Source: Trebouxia sp. TZW2008
Taxonomy: Eukaryota > Chlorophyta > Trebouxiophyceae > Trebouxiales > Trebouxiaceae
NCBI GenBank assembly: GCA_002118135.1
Contig: BDIU01000023.1
Coordinates: 249,296 to 313,295 of the forward strand
DNA length: 64,000 bases
Reading direction: 5' to 3'
The notes below the pieces were generated by a model. It searched no databases, was not told the DNA's origin, and worked only from the letters and a program-made list of their open reading frames with translations. Shown here in pieces: positions 48,217-59,777 of the stretch (positions within the stretch are counted from its first letter, which is position 1; each line of letters opens with the position of its first letter). The position numbers and the translations under genes were made by a program.

Positions 48217-50859
48217 TGATGCACGAAGAGAAAAGAAAAGTCTACGCCGTTGTGCGTCATAACGGGAGCCTCTGTTTATTGAGGCAGCTTGGAATTGCTG
48301 CTCAAGAGCCACAATATGCTGCAGCTGTACGCATAGTTGTCAGTTTTTTGCATTGACTACAACAAGACTCAATGCAGCAGGTTCCTGTTGCTGGAGGGAG
48401 CAGCTGTAACTGATCCACAGGACCAACAGCAAATGCAAGCAGCTTCAATGCATTTGATAGAATTTGACCTATCAAACACCGCCTTGCCAAAAATTTACTG
48501 TCTTTGGCCCTGTTTTGTACCTTTCTGTGTTCAGCATGTACTGTGTTGATTTGATTTCTGTGCCAGTGCAAATCAGACGCCAGAGTACATTGCCCCACTA
48601 CAGCTCTTTTCACAATGAGGTCAGACATGTCAGTGCTGAACCCCAGGCTGCAGAAAGCCTGATCTCACTCAGCCAAATATCTCAGCTGATAGGCTTCACA
48701 GGTCCACAGAGACAAACCGACTTTTCTTCTGACTTTGCTGCAACGGCAATCTGTGCAGGCAATGATATGCTTCTGGCAGCGACAATGTACACATGCATAA
48801 ATCAGCATGGCATTGTTCGCAACATCAAGACAAGCACCATGAGCCTTTGCAGGTCCTGCAATCCCAGTGTTGCGCACTCACTTGGGCACCTTTTGCATTG
48901 AATTGCTTACACAGGACAATTTCTGGAATGCCTTGCTCACCAAGATTGGTGGTGGTAATGCCATCACAGTTTGAGAGCATTAATAAACAGCTATCGGATG
49001 TACTTTTTAACAGCATCTAGCTAGGCCCACTATGTGCTGTCTGGCAAAAGCTGTAGCTGAATTAGCCTTCTCATGTTTGGCAAAAGGCTCATGTTTAAGT
49101 GTGCCAAAAAGCGAAGACCACTTGCATTGCAAAGAAGCAAATGTCCAAGGTCATCAGGCACAGGGGTACCTGTCTCACAACAGACAAGCAGCAGGACATA
49201 CAGGGCGGCCATACGATGCATTCAAAAGCATGTGGGACATTGACACAACACAGCAGCATCAAAGACATCATTGCCAAAACTGCGAATATGAGCCTGAATG
49301 CATAAAATGCAAGACTGTGACATCAACTAACAGCAAAGCTCTCTGGTCAAGACTCATTACTGCTCAGGCAACAGGCAATACGATACCGATTGACTTGATG
49401 ACATGATACTCACACAACACTCCTTGTTAAAACAGACTCCTGTGCAACAATGACTTGATAAGGGTCAAAAACGGTAGAGACCCCAGCCTGTAAAGCTGTA
49501 TCTCACAGAGATGTATCTCAGAGTCTGCGAACACATTGCCTTTCAGTCAATCAAAATGATGCAGGGCAGATGCATTGACGAGAGCATCAGCTTCAATGCA
49601 ATCAAAATTGATGCAACAGAAGTCCCTGACTGCAGCAAGCACATTTGGATCAGATCAATCATAGGCAGACATCACAAAGTATTGTACAGATGCTGAACCC
49701 CTAGACTTTCTGTTGCTGTTCAAACGCAACTTGCCTTTTCATATGGCAATTCAATCATGCGGCTGGTACGCTGAGCAGCAGGCTTGAAAAAAAATGAACT
49801 GCACTTTGCATCTACACAGCTGGAATGTACAAGAGACCAAAACAGGGAAAACAAGCCAGGGAGAGACGTCCAGAGCAGCACAGATCATACAACAGGCACT
49901 AGTACAGATTTATGACAAATCTACACAAAACATAGAAGAGGTAATCTGAGACTGCAACTTTGCTTCAGTGCGGTGTATGGCATACAATGAAAATCAACAA
50001 TCGTCCTTAGGCTCAAGCTATGTTGTATGCTGTACACGCTGTGCGCTGAGCTGAAGGGTGGAACTTCAAATGGTCAAAACCTAAGGCATGAAATAAACTA
50101 AATGCTGGATTGGGCATGTCGTGGGGTAGTGAGACAATCTGAGGTAGTCTGAGCGGGTGCTGTCATCTGCATCAGAAACAGGGCTGAAACGGGGTGTCAG
50201 ATCAGCAAGTAGGCTCCTGATGTCACAAGAATTTGCATGCCATTCAGGGCTGGAATGCAGTGTCAGAACTATAAGTATGCGTCTATTCCACTGTAACAAA
50301 TCAATAACAAAAACGCTTCTATTTGACTATGACAACACAACAACAAGAAGGATAAGATCACAGATCAGCAGATGTCAGAGTAGCAAGCGTGCTCTTGAGA
50401 TCACAACGGCTGAGATGACATGTCAAAACAACAGGTATGCTCCTGATGTAAGGAATGTGATCACAGGTCAAAAGAGCAAGTATGCTCCTGATACAACAAG
50501 GACTGAGATGATCTATCAGAACAGTGAATGTGCCAAAATCAGAAGCCCTAATAGCAGCAGACACAACTGCAACTGTTGATGCTCCTGAAACAACTTGCAA
50601 CAACACAATCTCATTGACTCAAGTGTACAGATGTGCAAGAGCCAATGTAGCTATCACAAGACAACAAGTAAAGACCTTCAGCTTTGCTGTTGAAACAACA
50701 ATAAATGCGGTTTGAACATAGGGGCTAGACCATGTTGTCAGTTGATGTACATGAGCAGAAACATCAACCGCAGTGGCAGGCAACAACAGCAAAACAAGGC
50801 AAAAGCAGCAGACAGCAAATCACACCATAGCAACAAAATGTCAAGGGAAAATACCTTAC
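48217..50859. other. Intergenic or untranslated
   Basis: Between the Virilizer stop and the last exon found for the RRM gene. Several short open frames exist, but none shows splice-consistent coding signal or a known motif. 50190-50560 is a degenerate tandem repeat with units of about 45 bases (GTCAnAAnAnCAnGTATGCTC). The 3' exons of the RRM gene may lie here. Confidence 0.45.
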
Positions 50860-53302
50860 CTGGAACTTGAGAAGAAAGACCAAGATGGCGGATTGTAGTT
50901 GGACTGAACCTGGTCTTGCAGAGGCACTGCACCAGACAGCATGTTTATTAAGCAGAGAGATCAGTTTAATGCTAGTGTAGCAGTGTGCAAACGGCACAGA
51001 CATACACGAGCAAGTATCGTTACAGGCATAAGTTTCAGGTGAGGTCAGTCTGCGCTTGTGGCAAAAAACCTTCGTAAGCAACAGGAAGTTGACGACGTGC
51101 ATGAGAGAGTATGCCTATGGGCACAAATTCAATTTGGGGCTAGTGTAACACCAGCTTTTGAATGCAGCAATACAACAAAAGCACCAGGTAAGTCATGTGA
51201 TGTGCAAGATTGAAATTTGGTCAAAGCGTGCTACAGGCAGACAAATGCACAAAGCATTGAGCAGCATTGTGACTTGATCAATGATTGAAAGTGATCGCAG
51301 TTGTCACATGCTGATCACCTCTAGTAAATGCAGACACAATGCATGGTTAGTAATTTGTTTACACAAGAATGATGATTCAAGTTTGGCTGCTGCTTACGAT
51401 CAGGTAGTTTACCTTCTATGTGGTTGCCATATCCAGGATAGCCAATCTGCCCAAAACCAGTCGCAGCAGCCATATTCTGCTCAGCCAAGCTGTATAGATG
51501 AATGACATTCTCACTGCTGCTGTACACAGGACCAGCTGGTCGGGGTCTTGACATAGAGGACAGGCTGGAAACGCCTGTGCCCTGCAGCCCTGGCGTGTAT
51601 GGGTCGTTCAGGGTATTCTCAAACCCCAGTCGCTGCCCTGACTGCATGTATTGGCTGTAGGATGAGACATTGACGCCGCTTGGGAAATAAGTCTGCTGTG
51701 GCACCTGTTTGGCATTGGCTAGGCTGCCATCAGCAGGGGTGGGAGGGTGGGGTGAATCATCAACCTGGAAAAGTGAGTCATCACACAAGTACTGTGCTGA
51801 GTCAGCCAAAAGCTGCTGTTTCATCTGCTCCAAGCGTAGCCATACGGCATAAGCAGCAGGGTCTGCAGCTGCTAGCATGGCAACGTCCTGGACAGAGTCC
51901 GGCATGACTGCTGGCTTGGAAGCATCTGAAAGTGGGGCGGCAGCTGCATCTGCAGTAGGGCTTGAGTAGGTGGCGTGTCCCAGCTGTGTCATGCCCAATG
52001 CTCCATTTGAGGATTCTCCAGAGAAAGACATGCTTTCATGCTCCTCTTTGTCACTGTGAGTCATCAGCCTGATTGATTTGACAACCTACAAACATCAAGT
52101 GTTGTCATTCAGGAAATCAGGACAGCATGTTTCAAAGTTTGCACAAATACCACAGCTCACCAAGCTTGTTTTCAATGTCCTCAAAGCCAGAAACTACAAA
52201 GTAAGTGCAGCAAATTGTTGGTATTGCAAATGGCAGACTGACACGCTGATGAATAGTGCAGTCATGAGATCAGGCATATATGCACCGATGCATGAGGATC
52301 CAGTATAGAGACCACATGCTGCATGTAATGACCATAAGTTGGCAATCAGAGAATTTCAACAGTGTGCTTGCAATTGCTCAAACTTTATAGCTTATAACTG
52401 CAGGATGCACAAGCAGTGTTATGTTTTTCATGTCTCCTCTGCTGCACCTGACACAAAAAGTTACTCTTGCTGAGAGCAAGTCATGCTGACATTCATATGC
52501 TCCTGAAGCATCAAAAATACTGCCTCATTGTGACATACAGGGCAACAGGGCAATATAGCAGGACCACCAAGCTGCAAAGGCGGGTAGAACATAAATCTAC
52601 AGAGAATGCTGTTCAGATCAAGAGAACATAGGCGCCTTACCAAGCCTGCAAGAGATCTCTCAGACTGGTCACAGGCTCGCTTGGCATCAACATGGTTTGT
52701 AAAAGTGACAACACAGCTCCGAGTGGGTTGCGTGGGCGACAGACTCACGTGCAACACTGGACCCCAATCAAAAAAGTGCTGCTGAATCTGAGCCTCTGAA
52801 AGGCAAGCAGGAACGCCCTCAACCAGCACTCTGGCAGCTGGAGTTGGAGCGCTCTGCTTGCCTGTACTTGTGACTTTGGAAGAAGCGGGCTGCCTTTTGC
52901 CGGGCCGCCGAGGAGCAGCTCGATGGACCTGAGGTGAGCAAGGACGCTGTGGAAGGCAAGCTCGTGCTTCATCAAAGTTTGCAGGAGAAATTGACCGTTG
53001 TTGCTCGCGAGGCGTACACACCAAACGTCCAAAGTCGTGCGGTAGCTGAGGCTCGTCAAGCTTGCCTTGACAGTGCTTACCCTGAGCTTCACTCCTTGCA
53101 CAACGTGCTGAGGGTCAAGAAGAGCCTTCGAGACAGCTTGTTCTGAGCAGAGGTTGACAAACGCGTAACCCTTGTTGCGATCCTCATGGATGCGCTTCGG
53201 CAAGTACACATCTAAAACTGGTCCATACTTCGTGAAGTGTTGCAGAAGCTGATGCTCAGACAACTCGTAACCCACCTCGACCCAGAGCCGGCACCGGTGC
53301 AT
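50860..53302 (-). CDS. RNA-binding protein with two RRMs (3' end unresolved)
   Basis: Exons 53302-53081, 52928-52641, 52085-51413 and a tentative 50914-50860. RRM1 spans residues 4-74: RLWVEVGYELSEHQLLQHF, then the RNP1-type KGYAFVNL. RRM2 is in exon 2: ARVLVEGVPACLSEAQIQQHF with strand SCVVTFTN in place of a strict RNP1. A basic Pro/Lys/Ser-rich linker joins them. Exon 3 encodes a long Ser/Tyr/Gln-rich, probably disordered region (SSYSQYMQSGQRLGFENTL). Such proteins act in mRNA processing or translation control; I cannot name the exact family. The end of RRM2 and the stop codon are uncertain: an exon between 52641 and 52085, and 3' exons below 50860, may be missing. Confidence 0.72.
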
Positions 53303-54748
53303 CGATATCGCAGCTGCGTCAGAGCCGGAAGGCCGGAACCTATGAATGTAAGCGCAGATGTAAGGGGTGTGCCATTCCGATATCTAGTCTAGCAACGCAC
53401 TGCAAGGGGAATGCAATATGTGTCAAGCGCAAATACTTCGCAGGATCCTCAAAAAAAAGCTCGGAACGTCACCTGGAATATAGCTGACCAGTGTCTGGCT
53501 GCAGGCCCGGAGAGCTCGGGATCTCGCACGATGGAGTGTCTGTGAACAACGATGAAGGCCGGAATCGCCGCATATGGAGAGTGTGGTCGCAAGTTGTTTT
53601 CAGGTCGAGGGCTGCAGGGAAACTGGGACCTTATCTGGACTTATCATCACATGTTCCACGTGTGCCCCAGATGGACTCTCATGGGCCCACGTGTCGTTTC
53701 GTCTGAACTCGAAGGCATTGCGGTTGCGCAGGGGGCGAGCAAAAGCTCGGGCTGCCTAGCCTTGAGACTCAGTTACACAAGTGGCATTATCAGGACGGAA
53801 AGGAAGCATCTTGCAGCTTGACATATCAGCGCTGTCCAGCAAGAGCCAGTACTAGCAACTGTGTTGTGCAATACATCCAGCAGTACTGGGATCTGATGTA
53901 GAAGCCTTTTAATGCGCATAGGGTCGCCACTGTATTGCAACCTTGCGTAATTACTTGACACATGGTTGTGTACTGTGATACAGAAGCTCTCAAAGTCTGT
54001 CGGAGTGACTTGATTTGTCAAACTTCTGATTACAGTGACCATTTCACTACATATGCCGTCTGTCATCAAATATTTTTCTTCAGCTCATGGTGACAGCAGG
54101 CAGGGCTTTGATATGCATATGATGGCCCTTTCGATATGGCATCCTATGTCGAGTTGTGCCTGCCGTCATGCAAGCTAGCTGAAGCACACTCCATCATTGT
54201 GCTCAAATGCATATAACATTATGCCCAGCCTGAGGTCTTTAGACATAGCTCCATCTCCCATTCCATGCTTTGGCAATGCCTGCTTGGATCAAATATGAAG
54301 CTGAAAATTCAGGCTGAGCTGATGATGTCGTATGCATACAAAGGCGCGCCGGTGTTCGACAGCAAACTCGTCCATTTGGCCAAAAACCAAATTTGGGGCA
54401 ACATACAGTATCACCAAGCACAGTAATTATATATAGGCATGTAATCTTCCACTCTTGTCACCACTTGTAACATCACTGGGTAATCACTGTTGACATGAGC
54501 GTGAATTGGTGTTTTCACATCCCTAGTTCATACATTGTGCAAAAGCAGCACAGGTATCCAATTGAATGGAACATTAACTTAGTAACAACTTACGTGCAAA
54601 TTTTATGAGAGACCAATTGCACCTGGGTGTACGCTTTGCGAGATCAACAGCTCAGCACAGTGAAGCTAGCAGACAACTTCGAACTTGAGACTGGCTGAGC
54701 TATCATATTGTCATATTGTTCATGGATCTCGTCCTTGAGCTACGCTTC
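53303..54748. other. Intergenic, with a GC-richer open stretch
   Basis: 53490-53820 is richer in GC than its surroundings and open in more than one plus-strand frame, one of them reading GNWDLIWTYHHMF. I do not recognise it and see no flanking exon in phase. The rest shows no coding signal. Confidence 0.35.
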
Positions 54749-56179
54749 TCAACCTTGACGGCTGCAGAAGCAGCCACAGAGGTTGAGGAGAATGCTTTTA
54801 ATTCGTTGAGATAGCTTGCTTGGCTCACACCAATCAATCAACAACTGGTCCCCAATGGTGTCCTGGAGCGGCAGCTTGAGGTCACGACCAATCGAATTGC
54901 TGTCACCTGAAAATTTGCAGTCACAATTGAGCTTAAAGCTTGCAACAAGATGCAACGAAAGTGCATGCTGACAATTTGCAGTCAAGATGTCACCCCTACT
55001 AGCGTGAGATGAGCTTTGGAAAGGTTGTGCCTACACATATGCACTTATATGGCATGAATGTAGGATATAGCAGTACTTGTAGGCGGCCTCACCTTGCCTG
55101 GGCCCTCAAGAACTGCAAATGCTGCAGAGACTGCGTATGACAACTAGGCTTAAGGGCGAGTTCCAAGTAATCATAAGCTGTGTCATGGCAGCAATATGGT
55201 GCTGCATCTAGCAAAAGTAATAGCCTTAACCCTTGCAATGTATTGTGTGATTCTGCTTGCTTGTGAAATTTGGACTGAATACTGAGTCCATTGAAGGACA
55301 CAACTGTGTGTAGCATTTCTGTTGTCAGGTTGTAGAAACCACGGTGGGTTCATCTAGAGAATGCATGTGATGACCTCATGATGTATATTGTTGATGCACA
55401 AGTGCTGCAACTATGTGTGCACATCCTGATCAAGCCAGCAACTCACTTGAGTCACCATGCTCTGTAGCTGCCTCTGCAATGCAATCTAGTATGTCATCAC
55501 GGTGCACCCACTCCACTTCTGCCATTTCATGCTCGTTTGGCTCCGGCACATCATCCACAGCCCTGGCTGTGCACCCAATCATGAGTTCACATGTGCCTGC
55601 CCATCCTACAACGCATGAGCAGGAAGTGCTGGCGGTTTGTACGCAATAACAGGCAATCTAGGAGTTGCTAAGGAGCTCAGCAGAATAGCAGAACAGCATG
55701 GTGCGTTCTACACAGGTGCTGTGCTGATGACAGTAGTAAGCTTGCACAATAGAGTAGCATTAGGTGTAAGCATGTATTACTGCCCAAGCCTAATGTCGTG
55801 TGGTAAATCAGCCCTTCCTTCTACAAGTGGGCCTGACAGCTGTGAGTCTACAGCCAGACAACTGAACAAGACTGAAGCGCATTGACCCCAGCAATCACCA
55901 AATCAATTCACCAAAAATCAAGCACTGTTGATCAGAGTGTACAAGAATACCTTCAGGCCAAGCCTGAGTGAGGACAAGCTTGATGGTATCTGGGTTGATT
56001 CTCACATCAGTCTCCTCCAACACCTCCCTCATGCAAGCTTGCTCAGCTGACTCAGCTTGCTCCACAAACCCAGTGGGGCAGGAGACCACGCCGGGCGGAA
56101 ACCTTGAATTGCGCGCACGCACCAACAATGCTCGATTCCGATCAACCGACTCCACCAACATACACATGTAGGTGTACAC
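54749..56179 (-). CDS. Nudix hydrolase, 3' exons only
   Basis: Exons 56179-55951, 55605-55447 and 54906-54749 (TGA) join in phase. The Nudix box GFVEQAESAEQACMREVLEE, continuing TDV, fits GX5EX7REUXEEXGU except that the Gly is Asp. The block after it (ELMIGCTARAV, EVEWVHRDDI, PLQDTIGDQLLIDWC) follows the order of NADH/NAD-capping pyrophosphatases of the NUDT12/NUDT19/NudC type. That family has an N-terminal domain and usually a zinc ribbon before the box; neither appears. The first exon listed begins after a splice acceptor, so at least one exon must lie upstream. Only about 460 bases separate it from the foreign island, and I find no such exon there. The gene may be cut by the insertion, or have a distant first exon. 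Confidence 0.75.
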
Positions 56180-56639
56180 CTACAGCAAGAATGGGAATGT
56201 TACCGCCATTGTGCATGAGCAGCACCCACTGAGATGATAGCATTGTGAAAGGTGAGTCAATGCAGCATTCTTGCTGTGCATGTAGGAGCAGTAGGAACAC
56301 CAAACCTGTGGTAAACTTTCAACAACATGCCACTTGTGGTGCAGGTTTACACAAGCTCACCACAGGGTCGGCCCTTGGGTACACTTTATGCTCCTCATTT
56401 CCACAACACAACCTTTTTCTCTCTCCGTCAACTGAGCTCATGGAATCTCCACAGCAGGCACAAAACCCATTTCGTTGCACACAAGGAAAAGTTCAGGCAT
56501 GTTATGCCAACCAGAAGAATCTTGATGACATTTATGCACTGTCAAGCACTGCTGCAGTGCTGTCAAGGCTGTGCCCTTGATACCTTAAGGCTCTCCAGGT
56601 CATCATGCATGCGTCACTTCAAAAAACGCTGCTCTGTTT
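56180..56639. other. Flank of the foreign island
   Basis: No coding signal on either strand. It should hold the 5' part of the Nudix gene if that gene is intact. Confidence 0.4.
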
Positions 56640-57662
56640 GGCCGAGAAAAGGACTCTGTTAATCAGCTGCAGAAATGTTTGTCTCTGTCCAGTTGGATGC
56701 TGCTGGTATGGTAGGTTGATTACTCAGATCCGTATAGCTACCTATGGTTGCCACCGTTGCCAATTTAGGCACCCCTGTCAGACTCTAGAAAGTGCCAGCT
56801 GTCGCCACAGGGGCCAAAGCAGGGGTCCCTGTCAAGTCAGCATAACGCCTTGACGTGGCTACAACCGCTAGAGAAGGCTTCTTCAAGATGAAATCAGCTG
56901 CAGCAGTGTTTGTCTCTGTCCAGTTGGATTGCACTTGGGCTGCTGGTATGGTTAATTGATTACTCAGACCAGTATAGCTGCCGGTGCTCGCCACTGTTGC
57001 CAGTTTAGGCACGCCTATGAGGCTCTGAAAAGTGCCAGCTGTTGTAACTGGTGCTAGGGCTGGGGTGCCTGATAGATCTGTGTATTTGCCCGAAGTTGCC
57101 ACGGTTGCTAATGCAGGTTGGCCGGTCAAACTTTGGTAAGTGCCAGCTGTTGCCACAGGTCCTAAAGGTGGCGTTCCGCTCAAATCTGAGTATTTCCCGG
57201 TAATTGCTACCACAGCTAACACTGGTTGACCAGTCAAACTTTGGTAGGTGCCAGCTGTTGCCACAGGTGCCAAAGCAGGGGTGTTAGTCAAGTCCATGTA
57301 TTTACCGGAAGTGACCACCGTTGCCAGCACAGGCTGTCCAGTCAGGCTTTGGTGGGTACCTGCTGTTGCAACTGGTTTCAAAGCAGGCACATTAGTAAGG
57401 TCTCCGTAATTGTTTGATGCTGCCACTATTCCCAAAGCCGGGGCTTCTGGCAAGTCAGAGTATTTGCCACTGTGTCCCACTGTGCTGATGATGGGCTGAC
57501 CATACAAAGATGCATGGGTGCCTGCCGTTACGACTGAGGCTAAGGCTAGGGCGCCCACCAAATCAGAGTAGAGCCTTTAATGACCCACCAGGCTGATTTG
57601 AGGGGTGCCTATGATGTCTGTGTAAGTGCCCGAATGACCCACCACGCAAATCTGAGGGATGC

Positions 57663-57936
57663 TGTAACAGAGTTACGTCTTCAGATCCAGGAATTATCAC
57701 ATCGGCACTTAGGTTCGGACTTTTGCGCACAAGAAAGGTGCTAAGAGCTTAAGTTCGGGTNNNNNNNNNNNNNNNNNNNNNNNNNNNNNNNNNNNNNNNN
57801 NNNNNNNNNNNNNNNNNNNNNNNNNNNNNNNNNNNNNNNNNNNNNNNNNNNNNNNNNNNNNNNNNNNNNGGTGCTAAGAGCTTAAGTTCGGGTCCTCTCC
57901 ACGAAATAGTCGTGGGTTCGAATCCGGTATGTCACA
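57663..57936. mobile_element. 141-bp insertion element, copy A (contains the gap)
   Basis: Flanked by the direct repeat GATGC (57658-57662 and 57937-57941). It begins TGTAAC and ends GTCACA. With the 109 Ns and the doubled 24 bases removed it is 141 bases, the same as copy B, with a few differences. It interrupts the repeat gene inside a repeat unit. Confidence 0.88.
57761..57869. other. Assembly gap (109 N), probably spurious
   Basis: The 24 bases before the gap (57737-57760) equal the 24 bases after it (57870-57893). Joining at this overlap reproduces the uninterrupted sequence of copy B. Confidence 0.9.
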
Positions 57937-58115
57937 GATGCCTACTATGTCTGTGTAATTGCCTGTGTGACCCACTGTGCTGATGACAGGTTGACCTATC
58001 AAGTTTGAGTATAACCCCGAGTGGCCAGTTGTACTGATGATGGGTAGACGGCTATCCTTCGGCAGCTCAACTGGGGGCTAGCAAGATGGGTGAACTGGGT
58101 ATCTAAAGGATCTAC

Positions 58116-58373
58116 GTGAAGTTTTCTTTTCCGCCTGAACCCGAACATGCTAGGGAGTTATTGAGAAAGGCCTGTCAAGATGCCGGTGCCTTGTATTTTA
58201 GCATTTCGGACAGCTTGAATTATCAGGAAAGTGTCAAGTTGCCTCATGAATTGGATGAGTCGATGCTCGACATAGGTCTAGAGCGCATTCGTCGCAATCC
58301 AGAACAGATGATCACCGATGTGACAGAAGGACTTGACTTTTCTTTGCAATTCATTCAAGAAAATCTCCTTTAA
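58116..58373 (+). CDS. Small virus-like protein, unrecognised
   Basis: 85 residues, acidic and helical (EHARELLRKACQDAGALYF), intronless, stop TAA. Its stop codon directly abuts the stop of the convergent minus-strand gene at 58374. No family recognised. Confidence 0.6.
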   Translation: MKFSFPPEPEHARELLRKACQDAGALYFSISDSLNYQESVKLPHELDESMLDIGLERIRRNPEQMITDVTEGLDFSLQFIQENLL

Positions 58374-58917
58374 TTAGCCTATGTAAGGGAACATTGATCT
58401 ATAAATCAAATCAGTCTTTGCGCGAGCCATCTTGCTATCGTATGCTGCCTTTGCAAGATTGTTATAATCACGCATCCTAGCATGGACATCCACAGGGTCC
58501 TCTTCACTGCTCTCTTCTTCATCGCTTGTCACTGTCTTGCGCTTTTTTCTTATGGAGCTGCTTCTTCCCCTTCTTCTTCTTGACCGGGCTAGGAGGTGGT
58601 GTGGGTTCAGACTCCTCTTCTGATTCTTCTTCTTCCGAAGGGGTCATCTGCTCGTCTTGTGGTTGTGCGTCGGGCACGTGCATCGGTTCCTCTGGCTTCA
58701 TTGCCTCTGCTTTGAACTTTTCGAAGTCCTGTTGTTCCTTGGCTTTTGCGGCTGCCTTGGCTGCTTTCGTGGCTCTGGCTTTTTCGCGGGCTTTTGCCAA
58801 GGCCTGTTTTTGGGCCTCTGACAATTGTCTCTTAGCCGGTACGGGTTGATCAGGTGGGGCAATACCCTTGGTAGGGCTATCAATGACATTAGGGCCATCC
58901 GATTGTGTCTGAGACAT
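58374..58917 (-). pseudogene. Charged virus-like protein with a frame break
   Basis: From Met at 58917 (18 bases after an alternative Met at 58935) the frame runs through an Ala/Lys helix, an acidic Glu/Ser block and Lys-rich KKKKGKKQLHKKK. It meets a stop at 58519. A second frame opens at the AAGAAAAAAG run near 58545-58555 and continues with SDEEESSEEDPVDVHARMRD to a TAA at 58374-58376. The second part clearly belongs to the same gene: one A fewer would join them. This is a sequencing error, a mutation or programmed +1 slippage. Confidence 0.65.
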
Positions 58918-58990
58918 GACTGCAATGGCTGTCACAACTAGGCTGCAGAAAAAGTGATCACTGCAGCTTCTTCTGCTGTTCTGTTGAAAA
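58918..58990. promoter_or_regulatory. Divergent promoter in the virus-like island
   Basis: Start codons at 58917 (-) and 58991 (+) face away from each other over 73 bases. The region holds GCTGCAGAAAAA (58942-58953), which also occurs just upstream of the minus-strand gene at 61141 (61151-61162), and the 10-base palindrome AGTGATCACT. Confidence 0.5.
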
Positions 58991-59265
58991 TGTCTACGTT
59001 CGGCAGCAGTTACTCTTCTGCTTTGGGTAGTAACAACTACGGCTTCGGCTCCCTTGCTTCATTTGTCATTGGCACGCCAGGTAGTTACCAGACTTCTTAC
59101 AGTAACAGCTTAGGAGCATACACAGCTGATCCAGCCAACACAGGAGTAGCAGGGATGGCAGGGTATGCACAGCTTCCTGCCGATTGGGCAGCTACCACCG
59201 GCGTCACGCAGATCCTAAACAAGCCTACCTTGTCTGTGGTGAGCGCTAGTGGGTCTTACACGCCT
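58991..59265 (+). pseudogene. N-terminal part of a second fibre-like protein, truncated
   Basis: Starts MSTFGSSYSSALGSNNYG and reaches the repeat-type sequence TQILNKPTLSVVSASGSYT, the same unit as in the minus-strand gene at 56660-58065. The frame then enters unrelated sequence at about 59265. So the N-terminus of one fibre gene survives here and the repeat body of another (or of the same gene, inverted) survives 1 kb away on the opposite strand. Confidence 0.6.
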
Positions 59266-59445
59266 TCTAGAGTGTTCGATTGCAATTGCTCCCTAGGCCT
59301 AATTTTGCCGTCTCGAGATGTCCATGGCGCTACAAGATCCGGCTTTTTGGCTCTGCGTGTATCCCCGGGATTGTCGGCTGTCAGATCTGAGATCCTAGAC
59401 ACTTGTCCAACCCTCCTCACGACGGTGCAACCCTGTGGTGAGCGT
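59266..59445. other. Unexplained segment rich in six-base palindromes
   Basis: Between the broken fibre gene and the next minus-strand gene. Eight different six-base palindromes occur in 123 bases: TCTAGA, CAATTG, CCTAGG, AGGCCT, CTCGAG, CCATGG, CCCGGG and AGATCT (59266-59388). It is open on both strands without resembling either neighbour. Confidence 0.5.
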
Positions 59446-59762
59446 TGATTTGACGTGTTCAAACCAGCTTCGATAAAAGGCTCTTCTCTTTCCCTCTGAT
59501 CGATAGGCAATGACGTAATGTATCTCGCCCTCTCTAATAACTCTTGGCCGGCCTTCTTGCCTTGAAAGCTGATGTGCCCGGCATAGTCCAAATTTTCCTT
59601 CAGGTATTTTAGCTCAGCTTGGATCTCTTTTGTTTGCAAAAACGTCACAGGAAGTTGCAACAACTCTTGCACATCGTGGCGCCTGCGGCCCTGTCTGACA
59701 AACACTGCAGGGGCGGCACATGATGACTCCACAGAAGGTATAGTTGGCATCATACTGACCAT
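59446..59762 (-). CDS. Virus-like protein, unrecognised
   Basis: Begins MVSMMPTIPSV and has a helical body (EIQAELKYLKENLDYAGH, ERARYITSLPIDQRERE). The open frame runs on to 59256, but the last 60 codons fall in the unexplained palindrome-rich segment and may not be native. An overlapping frame (to 59919) carries a Cys pattern, C-x2-C-x18-C-x4-C-x2-C, that could be a zinc site, so the true start is uncertain. Confidence 0.5.
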
Positions 59763-59777
59763 CTTGCAATTGTTTGC

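Larger units (their letters stand above)
56660..58065 (-). pseudogene. Fibre-like repeat protein, degenerate
   Basis: The longest open part (57561-56785, 258 codons) repeats an 18-residue unit such as YSDLSGTPPLGPVATAGT about a dozen times. Near its C-terminal side stands TIPAAQVQSNWTETNTAAAD, followed by a FILKKP step, known from phage and algal-virus tail fibres. The same unit continues, more worn, on both sides: towards 56660, and upstream through 57600, across the inserted 141-bp element, to about 58065. A TAA at about 57579-57581 interrupts the frame. Confidence 0.75.
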
